This document shows, piece by piece, positions 36,039 to 46,448 of a DNA stretch of 64,000 bases. Made by a program: the position numbers and the translations under genes. Each line of letters begins with the position of its first letter. Position 1 is the first letter of the stretch. This stretch comes from Basidiobolus meristosporus CBS 931.73. Lineage: Eukaryota > Basidiobolomycota > Basidiobolomycetes > Basidiobolales > Basidiobolaceae. The stretch lies in NCBI GenBank assembly GCA_002104905.1, contig MCFE01000086.1, forward strand, positions 114,048-178,047. The letters run 5' to 3'. The notes under the pieces were generated by a model. That model was not told the origin of the DNA. It did no database searches and worked only from the letters and a program-made list of their open reading frames with translations.

Positions 36039-38093
36039 CTAGTTTTTGGCCCATTTGTTGAGCCAAGTAAGGATCTCAGCATGCCAGCGCAGGGAGTTAG
36101 CTGGCTTGCTTACCCAATGAGTCTCATCAGGGAAGTAGAGTAGGCGAGATGGAATGTTTTGTCTTTGCAATGCGGTGAAAGTCGAGAATGACTCGCCATC
36201 AACAATACGGTAATCGTGTGCACCTTGAATAATCAAAGTGGGAGTCTTCCAGTTTTGGACATAGTTGGATGGTGACCATTTTTCGTAGTTCTTACGAGCC
36301 TTAGGATCCCACGGAACGCCACCCATTTCACTTTCTGGGAACCACAATTCATCAGTAGAGTAGTATCCAGATAGCATAGAGAATTTACCATCATGGTTAA
36401 CCAAACACTTGAAGCGATCGGTATGACCGTTGATCCAGTTCATCATGTAGCCACCGTAACTTCCCCCGAGGCCACAGACACGCTTCGAGTCTGCGTAGTT
36501 GTAAGTTTTAAGAACATAGTCCAGGCCGTTCATCAAATCAACATATGGACGTCCACCCCAGCTTTGTTGGACTTCGTCGGTAAACTTCTGACCGTAACCA
36601 GTGGATCCACGTGGATTGATGGCAACGACAACATAACCAGCGGAAGCAAAGATCTCAGGATTCCATCTGCTGCTCCAACTATCCATCCAGGCACCTTGAG
36701 GCCCACCGTGAACAAAGAAAGCTACAGGGTACTTCTTGTTGGGCTTGAATCCGAATGGCTTGAGTAACCATCCATGAACCTTAGTGCCTTCAGCACCCTT
36801 GAACCAGAATTCCTCAGGTCTAGGAAGGTATAAATCGTCTACTTTGGCTTTGTGGAGTTGTGATATTTGTTTGAGGTTAGAGCCGTCAGCCTTCACAGTG
36901 TAGTATTCACTTGGGTGGTTCATGGCACTTTGGGTCAACAGCAAGGTGTCCTTGTTGAGAATTGCTACCGAAGAGGTGCTGTGCTCATTTACAACAGTTC
37001 TAATACGCCCGCTTTTAGTATCAGCTGCAAACACCTTGATCCGGCCGTACTCTTCACTAGGGAGGAAGAGTGTCTTCGAATCTACAGACCAGATGAGCTC
37101 GTTTGGTGTGCGATCCCAGTTTTTGCTGAGGTAGCGAGTTTTCTTGGTTGTGCGGTCTTGAAGAATGATACGTTTGCGATCAGATTCATAACCACGTCTC
37201 TCCATCTGAAGCCATCCTAATGTCTTGCCGTCGGGGGAGTAGGCGGGAGAAGAGGCAGCGGCAAGATTTTTATCGGTGAGAGACTTTGGAGCCTTGCTTC
37301 CGTCAGTAGGAACGACGTAGATGTTGATGTCCGTTTCCCAAGCGTAATCACGTCCAGGTCTCTTGGCACTGAATGCGATCTCCTTACCATCAGGGGAGAT
37401 GTCATAGTCACTGGCACCTCCGAATGGGGGTACGGGTGATTCTAGACCGGTTTTCTTCATTACATTAATTGGAGATGACGTAACAGAGTAGGTAGCGCCA
37501 TTTTTACCCAGTCGAGCAGTAAAAATGTTTTGCTTCTTCTTCGTGACAAAAGCATCCCAATGTCTAACCATCAATTGGTCATATACCAAGGCACTGTCAG
37601 TGCGTTTGCTCTCAGCAGCATCAATTTCAACTGCCTTTTCCATAGAACCATCATCGTAAACAGCTGTGGTGAAGGCCAGGAGCTTGGAGTTGGGATTATA
37701 TTTGATATTACCAATATCAAGGGTGAAGTTCGTGACCTGTACGGGTGTTGCATTTGGCTTCGATACCTCTACAGCCCAAAGTTGGGTTGATTTCGAGCGA
37801 GAAGAAAGGAATCCTACAGTGGCACTGTCCAGCCAAATGGGTTCACTGTCACCAAATTTTCCTGAAGGTGTTAGTGCAGTCACACTATCCTTTGCCAAGT
37901 CAAGGAGCCAGAGGTTTCTGGTACTAGAGTTCTCGGTTATAGAATAGTTTGAGCTAGAAAAGACTGCCCATTTTCCATCTGGGGAAGGCACTGCAGCACC
38001 TGGCTTGGAGATGGCTACGAGATCTTGAGGAGTGATGGGGCGAAGAGCGCTTGCAAGAGGGACTGCAAGTAAACTGAAAAGGCACCACTTCAT
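36039..38093 (-). CDS. DPP5: Secreted dipeptidyl-peptidase V (S9 family), copy 1
   Basis: A single exon encodes 684 aa. A signal peptide (MKWCLFSLLAVPLASA) is followed by a beta-propeller-like region with repeated SPDGK motifs (PSPDGKWAVFSSSN, YSPDGKTLGWLQMERRG) and an alpha/beta-hydrolase domain. The nucleophile is Ser545 in GGSYGG, with Asp627 (QGAHDYR) and His659 (DETHW) completing the triad. The family releases dipeptides such as X-Ala outside the cell. Several Asn-X-Ser/Thr sites lie in the N-terminal half. The gene is followed upstream by a second copy of equal length in the same orientation, 1.7 kb away, so the two form a tandem duplication. A TTTAAATA element about 50 bp before the ATG may serve as the TATA box. 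Unlike most genes here it has no introns. Confidence 0.94.
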   Translation of the reverse strand: MKWCLFSLLAVPLASALRPITPQDLVAISKPGAAVPSPDGKWAVFSSSNYSITENSSTRNLWLLDLAKDSVTALTPSGKFGDSEPIWLDSATVGFLSSRSKSTQLWAVEVSKPNATPVQVTNFTLDIGNIKYNPNSKLLAFTTAVYDDGSMEKAVEIDAAESKRTDSALVYDQLMVRHWDAFVTKKKQNIFTARLGKNGATYSVTSSPINVMKKTGLESPVPPFGGASDYDISPDGKEIAFSAKRPGRDYAWETDINIYVVPTDGSKAPKSLTDKNLAAASSPAYSPDGKTLGWLQMERRGYESDRKRIILQDRTTKKTRYLSKNWDRTPNELIWSVDSKTLFLPSEEYGRIKVFAADTKSGRIRTVVNEHSTSSVAILNKDTLLLTQSAMNHPSEYYTVKADGSNLKQISQLHKAKVDDLYLPRPEEFWFKGAEGTKVHGWLLKPFGFKPNKKYPVAFFVHGGPQGAWMDSWSSRWNPEIFASAGYVVVAINPRGSTGYGQKFTDEVQQSWGGRPYVDLMNGLDYVLKTYNYADSKRVCGLGGSYGGYMMNWINGHTDRFKCLVNHDGKFSMLSGYYSTDELWFPESEMGGVPWDPKARKNYEKWSPSNYVQNWKTPTLIIQGAHDYRIVDGESFSTFTALQRQNIPSRLLYFPDETHWVSKPANSLRWHAEILTWLNKWAKN

Positions 38094-39809
38094 GTTAGTA
38101 ACTGATCAAAAATCTGTTGTCATAATACGAGATGCAGGAATGGTTTAAATACTCCTTGACTTATCCCAGATGCACATGACTCGTGCAGTTATCTGTGTAA
38201 GCTTAACATCTTCAAAGTTGTGTTTGCACAACATGGCTTTGTATAAAATAGAGCGATTCTTAAAGCTGATGATTGAATCCCATCATTCCTGATAGTGGGA
38301 TACGTAATACCAAGGGAATTATTTAGGAAGGATCATCAGTATGCGAGCCTTTGATTCGTAGTGATCAAGATCGCGAAAGATGATCATTGGATTGTATCTG
38401 GGAACAACAATATCGATGGAATATTACGAATACTCAGAATGGCGGTTGGTTTTTGTTAGTTGTAATGGCATTCGATATCATTCCTGAAATCTGGTTCAAG
38501 CACTCTATTGAAACAGTTAACTAAACATATGCGCACAAGGCGCCCGGTTTCTCAGAGTAGTGACGTGATGCAAGGTAAAGTTACAGAAGTGAAATTGATT
38601 TTGAGTGGTTGGTGATTGGGATATAACTTGGTTCACGTGGTATACTAGGTATAATTCGCTCAAGCTGACTTGCAGTGAAGTTCTGGTAAGCGACAAAGAG
38701 AAAATACATTGGTTTTCCCCCAGTCCAAACCTAATCACCTAAAGGTAGAATCATAGATTGGATGATTCATTTCTTGCCACCAATATCCTACATTTCTCAC
38801 AGCAACTGAATTTTGCGTCGCCTGTACGTACTTGGCAAATATCGGCCTCAAATGAGGAATAATGGTGATATGAGCGAAGGTTGGTTTACGCTTGGTGTCA
38901 CAAACTGTTGTACTATAACTTATCAATCCCAGTTAGGGGACTTGGTATTCGGGATATTGTATTGGAGTTCCACAGTTGAGTACAGATTTGTTGAATCTCA
39001 CCGAAAATGTTCTTTAAATAGGTAATTGCCTCATCCTGGAATCCACGAAAGCCCACCTAACCACATACCCAATTTGAGGAGTAGGACTAGGTTACTCAGG
39101 TTGAATGATTAGTATCGATCCTTGATAATTGCCCCGGTGTAAATGTACATGTGAGCGCTTTGCTCTGTTCCACTTGGTATCATAATGTTCTCATGATGGT
39201 GATACATCAACACAGGTGGGAGGATGTGCGAAGCGTTGTAAACAGGTAAGTCGATGTTAGCATCGAGTCCACTAGGGGACAATAATAATAGTTGGGATTG
39301 CCATTCTTGGTGTTATGGCCAATAGTTCGACTCTATCACTGGGAAAGTTCACCAAACGTGAGAAGTGTCATCGGAAAGCAAGACATCTCCATGACGGTGT
39401 AAATCAGCAGACATTGATTTTTGTCTTGCAGATATGGCATTGGTTGACCAGCGTGGTACGAATTGATAATTGATCGTTTTCTGTGAGAAAGGGCATTTGG
39501 CAACATCATGTATATATACTGCTGATAGCTCCTATAAAATGGCAGATGGTTCTAGGTAAACCTTGAGCGTTGTATTAGTGTAATCAAATCCTGAATACTA
39601 TTTGTGTATGCACATTGTGGGTACTTAATTTATATATAAGGTGTGAAGGAACCGATTCAACACTAGGCTAAAAGTATCGTACGGGACCCACCTGAAGTCC
39701 GGGGTGCTGAATCTGTTGAGACCAGTTTACTGAATTCAACAGAGTCGACGAAATCCTACCAACAGATCTATTTATAAACATGGAGCTTTGCAACTATTGG
39801 GGAGAGACG
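38094..39809. other. spacer between tandem peptidase genes
   Basis: About 1.7 kb holding the promoter of copy 1 and the 3' flank of copy 2. ORFs here show no known motif, and no third peptidase fragment was recognised. Confidence 0.4.
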
Positions 39810-41864
39810 CTAATTCTTGGTCCACCTGTTAATCCAATCCAACACCTCGTGGTGCCAACGAAGTGAATTGGCTGGCTTTGTTACCCAATGGCTTTCATCA
39901 GGGAAGTATAGCAAACGAGATGGGATATTTTGTCGTTGTAATGCTGTAAATGTAGATAGTCCCTCTGCGAGGACTAAGCGGTAGTCCTTTTGGCTGTGAA
40001 CTACTAAGGTAGGTGTTTTCCAATTCTGCACGTAATTAGATGGTGACCACCTCTCGTTGATCTGTTTTGATTTGGCTTCCCATGGTTTCCCACCAAATTC
40101 CCACTCAGCAAACCAGAGTTCGTCAGTAGAATAATATGTCCCAATACTTGAAAACATTCCATCATGGTTGACGAGGCAGCTGAAGCGATCAGTGTGACCA
40201 TTGAACCAATTCATCATATACCCCCCAAAGCTAGCACCCAGAGCACACATACGTTTCTCATCGGTGAATTTGAATGTCTCCAGTACGTAATCAAGACCCT
40301 TCATCAGGTCCTCGTACGGAAGACCGCCCCAGTTTTCTGAGACTTGGTCGGTGAATTTCTGGCCATATCCAGTAGATCCCCGGGCATTGATTGCGATCAT
40401 GACATATCCGGCTGAGGAGTAAATCTCCGGATTCCAACGCGTGCTCCATCCATCAGCCCAGGAGCCTTGGGGTCCGCCATGAACCAAGAATGCCACAGGG
40501 TATTTTTTCTTGGGATCAAATCCAATAGGCCTGAGGATCCAGCCGTGGACCAGATCCCCATTGGCCCCCTTGAACCAAAAGTCTTCTGGTTCCGGGAGGT
40601 AAAGCTCATCAGTCTTAGCTTCGTGTAGATGTGATACTTGCTTGAGATCATGCCCATCTTTCTTGATTGTGTAAAACTCATTAGGATGGTTCATTGCATT
40701 CTGCGTCAAGAGAAGACGATCGTTGTCGATAGGAGCAACGCTCCCCACACTTCCATTCTGGGTTAGAGCCTTGACAGCCCCCTGCTTGATGTCAGCAGAA
40801 AAAAGCTTTACCTTGCCATGCTCCTCAGTAGGAAGGTAGATAGCTGACGAGTCTGGTGACCATGTGATACTATTGGGACTGCGATCCCAATCTTGCCTGA
40901 AGTACGTAGATCTTTGTTGGTGCCGATCGTGGAGAATGATTCGCTTACGATCAGACTCGAATCCACGACGTTCCATCTGTAACCAAGCCAATGTTTTTCC
41001 ATCAGGTGAATAGGCAGGCGAGGCAGTTTGGCCATAATTTTTGTCGGTTAGGGATTTTGGCGGCTTGCTACCGTCCGAAGGAACAAGATACACATTAATA
41101 TCTGTCTCCCAGGCCTGATCTTGCCCAGGCTTCTTAGAAATGAACGCAATCTCTCGACCATCAGGCGAAATATCGTAATCCCCGGCATCGCCAAATGGAT
41201 CGACAGGTGTCTCTAGATGCGCATTGGACATGACATTTCTTGCATCTCCAGCAACACTGTACTTGCCTCTGCTTTCGCTGAGCTTGACAGTGAAGAGATT
41301 CTGCTTCTTTGGCGTCACAAAGTGATCCCAATGACGGACAAATAATTGATCATATACCATACCGGAGTCTGGGCGTTTAGCGTTGACCGCATCAATCTCC
41401 ACTGCTTTGTCCATGCTTCCGTCTGCATAAACACCAGCAGTAAAGGCGAGCAGCTTTTCCTTCGAGTTGTACTTAATATTTCCAATATCCAGAGTGAAGT
41501 TCGTCACTTGCACTGGCTGTGCACCAGGTTTGGTTACATCAACAGCCCATAGTTGCGAAGTTGTTGCCCTGGTGGATACAAACCCAACAGTTGCTGAATC
41601 CAGCCACAGTGCCTCGCTGTCTCCATATTTACTAGGCGAGGTCAATGGAATTTCCTTACTAGTGACAAGATTTAGCAACCACAGGTTAGAAGTACTGGCG
41701 TTTTCGGTGATTGAGTAGTTAGAACTGCTATAAACCGCCCATTTCCCATCGGGAGAAGGGACTGCTGACCCAGGCCTGTCTAAGGTGACCAGATCCTGCG
41801 GGGTGAAAGGACGCTTTGCAACAGCCAATGGAACTGCAAGAGCAATATAGCATAGACACTTCAT
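39810..41864 (-). CDS. DPP5: Secreted dipeptidyl-peptidase V (S9 family), copy 2
   Basis: A single exon encodes 684 aa, exactly the length of copy 1. The open frame reaches back to 41936, but the start at 41864 is preferred: it gives a clean signal peptide (MKCLCYIALAVPLAVA) and lies about 40 bp after a TATA box at 41902-41909. The triad falls at the same residues as in copy 1: Ser545 (GASFGG), Asp627 (SQKDYR) and His659 (DESHW). The copies align along the whole length without gaps that I can see but differ at many positions, for example around the nucleophile (GGSYGG versus GASFGG) and in DELWFAEWEFGG versus DELWFPESEMGG. The duplication is therefore old, and both copies look functional. Confidence 0.94.
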   Translation of the reverse strand: MKCLCYIALAVPLAVAKRPFTPQDLVTLDRPGSAVPSPDGKWAVYSSSNYSITENASTSNLWLLNLVTSKEIPLTSPSKYGDSEALWLDSATVGFVSTRATTSQLWAVDVTKPGAQPVQVTNFTLDIGNIKYNSKEKLLAFTAGVYADGSMDKAVEIDAVNAKRPDSGMVYDQLFVRHWDHFVTPKKQNLFTVKLSESRGKYSVAGDARNVMSNAHLETPVDPFGDAGDYDISPDGREIAFISKKPGQDQAWETDINVYLVPSDGSKPPKSLTDKNYGQTASPAYSPDGKTLAWLQMERRGFESDRKRIILHDRHQQRSTYFRQDWDRSPNSITWSPDSSAIYLPTEEHGKVKLFSADIKQGAVKALTQNGSVGSVAPIDNDRLLLTQNAMNHPNEFYTIKKDGHDLKQVSHLHEAKTDELYLPEPEDFWFKGANGDLVHGWILRPIGFDPKKKYPVAFLVHGGPQGSWADGWSTRWNPEIYSSAGYVMIAINARGSTGYGQKFTDQVSENWGGLPYEDLMKGLDYVLETFKFTDEKRMCALGASFGGYMMNWFNGHTDRFSCLVNHDGMFSSIGTYYSTDELWFAEWEFGGKPWEAKSKQINERWSPSNYVQNWKTPTLVVHSQKDYRLVLAEGLSTFTALQRQNIPSRLLYFPDESHWVTKPANSLRWHHEVLDWINRWTKN

Positions 41865-41901
41865 GTCTGTTAGGTAGCTTTGAAGGGACTTCCATCTGAT
41901 T

Positions 41902-41909
41902 TTTATATA
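41902..41909 (-). promoter_or_regulatory. TATA box of peptidase copy 2
   Basis: TATATAAA on the minus strand lies 38 bp before the ATG at 41864 and argues against the longer upstream start at 41936. Confidence 0.5.
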
Positions 41910-42380
41910 GCAGAATGCCACACAATCAGATGACATAATTACTTCATCGAATTCTCTTCCATCACTGTATTTTAGAACTCAACGATATCCACCAGATGTA
42001 AGTTACCATGAATTTTAGAACTCGGATTTGGTGTGATCTTCACAGGAATACCTTTACTGTATACATACTGGACTTTTTCTACAATGCAATATAAATTCGT
42101 CAGATATTTTATATGTGATTCGCATGCTAGTTGGATACATTTAAAGAATCTCGGATTCGTGTTATAACGCTGGATGTATCGTTTCTGAATCCCGCCTGCG
42201 GGATAAAAATCGTACATCGAGATTCCCAAGGTTCATGAACCGACCGATGCTTGAATTACAGAAAATATTTATGCGTGTGAATTTTCAATATTCGTCTGAC
42301 GATTCTTCGCTTCCCCACTGGCTTATGTTGCGAATTGCTGAGAAGAGTCAGCTCACCTATTGTCAAATACATGATTGATT

Positions 42381-42398
42381 AATAATAATAATAATAAT
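42381..42398. repeat. AAT trinucleotide microsatellite
   Basis: Six tandem AAT units in an AT-rich intergenic region. Confidence 0.7.
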
Positions 42399-44403
42399 AT
42401 ATTATCGCGATTCGCAAGAAACAGGCTACAACGGAAAACACGCGCATATTAGTGCTGGAGCAGTGGAAGGTTACATCATACTCTGCCATTCCCAAGCATA
42501 GATCATACAAATTTCCAAATCTGGTAGAAGTATCGACAATTCAGCGAATAACTCAGGACCGAATCTTACCATAAGTGAAATAAGCGTTACCACAAAGCCA
42601 CATGACTCAGGTTGCAGGTGAAGGAGCCATAACGGATTTCAGTTGGCTATCACACATCTTCCTAATATGAGACATAGCTGACTGTTGCTGATTGTCCACA
42701 GAAATGTGCCATGGTAGCTATATTTGAGAGCGATCTAATTTCAGCCTGCTTGATGCTACTACCAATTACCTCTCTACAGTTGTATGCAGGTCTGTCAATG
42801 TGATGGTAGCTGCACAACAACGATAGATAAGCCCTAGATAGGCGCCCAAAACATATTGTGATGGGCACGTCATACATCTTGGCAACCCAAGCATTAACCA
42901 TACCAACCCTTGACTTCCAACAATCGAGTTGCGGTATTGTATGGCGCATAATGAAATACAAAAGATGCCCTATCAGACATGCCAGAGGCGAGAAATACGG
43001 ATGTAGTGTTCCTATCATAGTTTTGAATAGCTGACGGAACCATATAGGTTAGTGACTATACACTAGTAGTGATATCATACCTCAGCTGCATATACGGGAT
43101 TATCTTGTTTTGAGCCATATGCCAAGAATAGGAAGATGGTTCATACTGCTGTTTGCCTATCGTCGGGCATTGGCCCTTACTCTATTTAGAATGGTTTACT
43201 GCAAGGACGAACCCTATTCTACATGCTACAAATATTGGATTTATATTTAATCATCAATATATTCCATGTTTGAAAGGGCCTCGAAAATGGAGGGGAATAC
43301 AGGTCTAGTTGGATCCGTTAGGTTGTCCACACTTGAAATATCTTGGGGGCTTGGATTGAACCCACCATAGGATTTTTGGGTGGGTTTTCAGCCCTAGCTA
43401 CTCAAGCCTGGCCTAGTTTAGTCCCAAATTCAAATTTATTACGGTTTCTTGGTAGCGAATAGTTTGAACAAGGTATCATATTTCTTTCATGGGGCAAGAT
43501 TAGCCACTCGGTCGAAATCTGAATTTCCATTCAAGTCTTCTCATCCACCATAAACCCCGCACTGGTGATACAATACTTGCATCAATCACTCTGGGATCCT
43601 ATCTGTGCTTTTGCTATCTTCAGGATCTATAGGGCAAACCTAAAAGGCCTGAATATTTACACCATGTGGCCAATGAAACCTTAACTTGACACGCTTTCAT
43701 GACCATTCACAACACGTCATATTTCTAGTTTTGCCTTCCCAAAATTAAGGTATAAATACTTCCCTCAATGGGCCAACAATCAACAATACCACAGGTCAAC
43801 AAGTTCCCATTACATACTACGACCCCTTGTGTCATATCTCGAGGGTTCCCTGAATTTATGAAAATTAGATGTATTCATTTCAGGAGTTTTTCATAGCATT
43901 ATTTGATCCATGATTTGATTTGTCAGTTGGCCATACATACGCAAGGAATTACATCGTCAGTGCCTGTACATCAATGAGCACAACCATCAATGTTTGCCAT
44001 CTGAAACGAGACCAAAATTCATGCTGTAAATCTGACCACAAACCTCAAAATAATTCGACAGAATGCTTTGCACCAACCAAGCGCAACACATTGGTGACAA
44101 TTATTCACGACCCTGTGGGCTTGTTAGTTAACATAGTTAGAAAATAATCTTTATTGCTGATACGGTGATAGAGAGGTACATTACAACTATGGATTAACCT
44201 CAAAAAACGGTATATTTTCGGGTGGGATGTGATACATAAAGCCAACACCGGATATTCAAACTGTCATAAGTCACATCTGGATTTTAAGGTTCAATAATAG
44301 ATTTCGCCGTCATACACAAGCATCAAAATCAGTCAAAATATGCTTGCTCTTGTAGAGTGGGCCGCTGTGAACGGTAAGGTGGCTCGTGCTATAGCATTCT
44401 AAC

Positions 44404-44910
44404 TCATGCTATGTATCCCACAAGAATTATTGCGATGGCGCCTACAATATGAATGAGACTAATGGAAGTAGTAGTAGCAGTAGACATGACATCCAACGTG
44501 AACTTCGGTCGAGGGGGAAGAGTTAATACGCCGTTATTTAAAGTTCCAACATTGATCTCCCCAACCATTCCAGAGCGACAATTCAGCCCGTTACTGCTAT
44601 AGTAGTAGTATATCCCTGGCTTGCTGAACACAACACTGAAATTGGATCCGGTATCCAGTACTGAAGAATCGAAGCCACCAGTTATTGGGTCACAACTGCC
44701 TTGCTGTACACCTTGGGTGACCGAATGAGAAGAGCTCAGCCAGGACCACTGAACAGTATCCCCTGCGGCAATAGTGATGTTTGATTTATCGTATGATAGA
44801 AACAAAACTTTGATATACGTCGTTTCAGCATTGGTGAGTATAGCAAAAGTAATGTAGCATAAGAAGTATTTCAAAGAAATCATGACGATTCCCAGTACAA
44901 AAGCAAACAA
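44404..44910 (-). CDS. GPI-type extracellular cupredoxin-like protein
   Basis: A single exon encodes 168 aa; an internal ATG at 44883 would give 159 aa with a more typical signal peptide (MISLKYFLCYITFAILTNA). The mature part follows the fungal cupredoxin pattern: ITIAAGDTVQWSWLSSSHSV, GGFDSSVLDTGSNFSVVF, GIYYYYSSNG, and NCRSGMVGEINVG. The C-terminus is Ser/Thr-rich then hydrophobic (HIVGAIAIILVGYIA), as in GPI-anchored wall proteins. Copper ligands in the family are normally His, Cys, His and sometimes Met. The first His (SSSHSV), the Cys and the Met are present, but the position before the Cys, usually His, is Asn here. Copper binding is therefore doubtful. A TATATATAA box lies at 45047-45055. 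Confidence 0.82.
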   Translation of the reverse strand: MFAFVLGIVMISLKYFLCYITFAILTNAETTYIKVLFLSYDKSNITIAAGDTVQWSWLSSSHSVTQGVQQGSCDPITGGFDSSVLDTGSNFSVVFSKPGIYYYYSSNGLNCRSGMVGEINVGTLNNGVLTLPPRPKFTLDVMSTATTTSISLIHIVGAIAIILVGYIA

Positions 44911-46448
44911 CTCTTAGCCTGTAGGTAAGCTTGTAATTAAAGAAATACTTTGCAAGTTAACGCACGATTACTGATGTGTGTTGCCTTCGATTGTTAGGTG
45001 AAGTATCCGGTGTATGAGGTGTGGGTCAAGGATGGGAATTGTTGGGTTATATATAGGTCATTTCCCGAGCTGCTGAAAGCGTTTTTAGGTGACTAGAGAT
45101 GACACTCGAGGTGCATCAAGCTACAGAAATCAGCCTACTTCCTAACAACATCTGATGGATTTCAGACTGCATGAGACAAAGCCGATAAACATGCCATAAC
45201 CAGGATTACCTCAGATGCACAATACGATCGTGATCCGGATTTTGACATTGGTCAGATATATGCTGGGTTGTCAGACATTGTGGACTCTGCATCTATATCT
45301 TGGATTATGAGCATACACAGATGTGCTTCCAACATTGTTGATCACATATGTACAAGCCATTCCCGGAAATCGATACCAAATAGCTGACAAACATACACCG
45401 CATGCTCGATTGGTGTTCTGGTGTTGGTCAGGCTTCACCCCACATACCATCTATGCCGAGAGCACCCATGTACGCTTGGTGATATCAGCAACAAGAGGGT
45501 GCTCCCCATTAAGTTGCCTATTGATTTTCTTGATCCTTCTGTTGACCTGTCTAGTATTACTACTTATTACAAGGTCTCAACCTCCAATAACCAACATGAT
45601 GGTCAAATATATTATTTGGCGTATTCTTACTCAACAAGTAGCTTAGGGGTAAAAAGGATGCGCCAAACTGGGAATGTTTTCCCTTGCTTTGGAAGTATGA
45701 GGTAAAATGGTTTATCTCATTAGGCTTGCTTAGAGATGACTGGAGGGGCTAACGATATTGGGGTAAAAATCGTATTACAACCAACTCACTTATATGCTCT
45801 CTGCTCTACCTTTGTATTAAGAGAATATTCGGGGACGTGAAGTTCGTCAAAAACAAACATAAGGGTAACAGGACCAGATGCAAGTCTGCGAGTATACGTC
45901 AAATGGGTCGCTGTGAATTGCAGCTAAAGTCTAGTTAAACGCAGCAAAATTGAGAGATGGTCTGAAAATTCAGCAACCAGGTACAGGCTAACGAAGTATA
46001 TTTCAAGGTCCAAAGCTTTCCTCACGCCCTTGGTGATTGACAAGACCGTACATAGTGTCAATTAGTAGGTATTTATACTTGAACGTTATGAACTACAGTG
46101 ATAAGAAGATCTCTACTTCTCAACCTTCCACCGACAGGCCGTGTGAAATGCGGTTAAAACATTCAGCTATGTTGGACGGGGATGAAATATAAATTATGCA
46201 GATTTTCCTGGTGCTCGGACTTTTATCATCTGATCCCTCAATTCGAACCGCGATCCAATGGATTGTAAATCAAAGATAGAGATCATTCACATCTATACTT
46301 TGATTAGAAAACCTAAAATATAATACCCATAATAGAAAGGCAAAGTGTGGAGTCAAATAGTCTTTCACCGCCATAGGGTGAAGACAAGGCCATCTTTTGA
46401 GCGTATCAAGCGAGCTAAGAATCAGCAGGGTTTCAAGAAAACCCCAAG
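44911..46448. other. intergenic, divergent promoters
   Basis: About 1.5 kb between the cupredoxin gene (-) and Iml1 (+), so it holds both promoters. ORFs at 45323-45646 and 45421-45705 show no motif. Confidence 0.4.
45047..45055 (-). promoter_or_regulatory. TATA box of the cupredoxin gene
   Basis: TATATATAA on the minus strand, 137 bp before the first ATG of the cupredoxin-like gene. Confidence 0.4.

Larger units (their letters stand above)
41865..44403. other. gene-poor tract
   Basis: About 2.5 kb upstream of peptidase copy 2. It contains an AAT microsatellite (42381-42398) and a TATAAATA-like string near 43750, but no supported gene follows that string. ORFs at 42662-43018 and 43920-44147 have no known motif. 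Confidence 0.35.

Noticed and set aside
41865-41936. 24-residue N-terminal extension of peptidase copy 2
   Set aside because: It would translate across the TATA box and bury the signal peptide; without it both copies have equal length.
43745-43920. A promoter and short secreted-protein gene after TATAAATA
   Set aside because: No ATG followed by a convincing signal peptide or frame.
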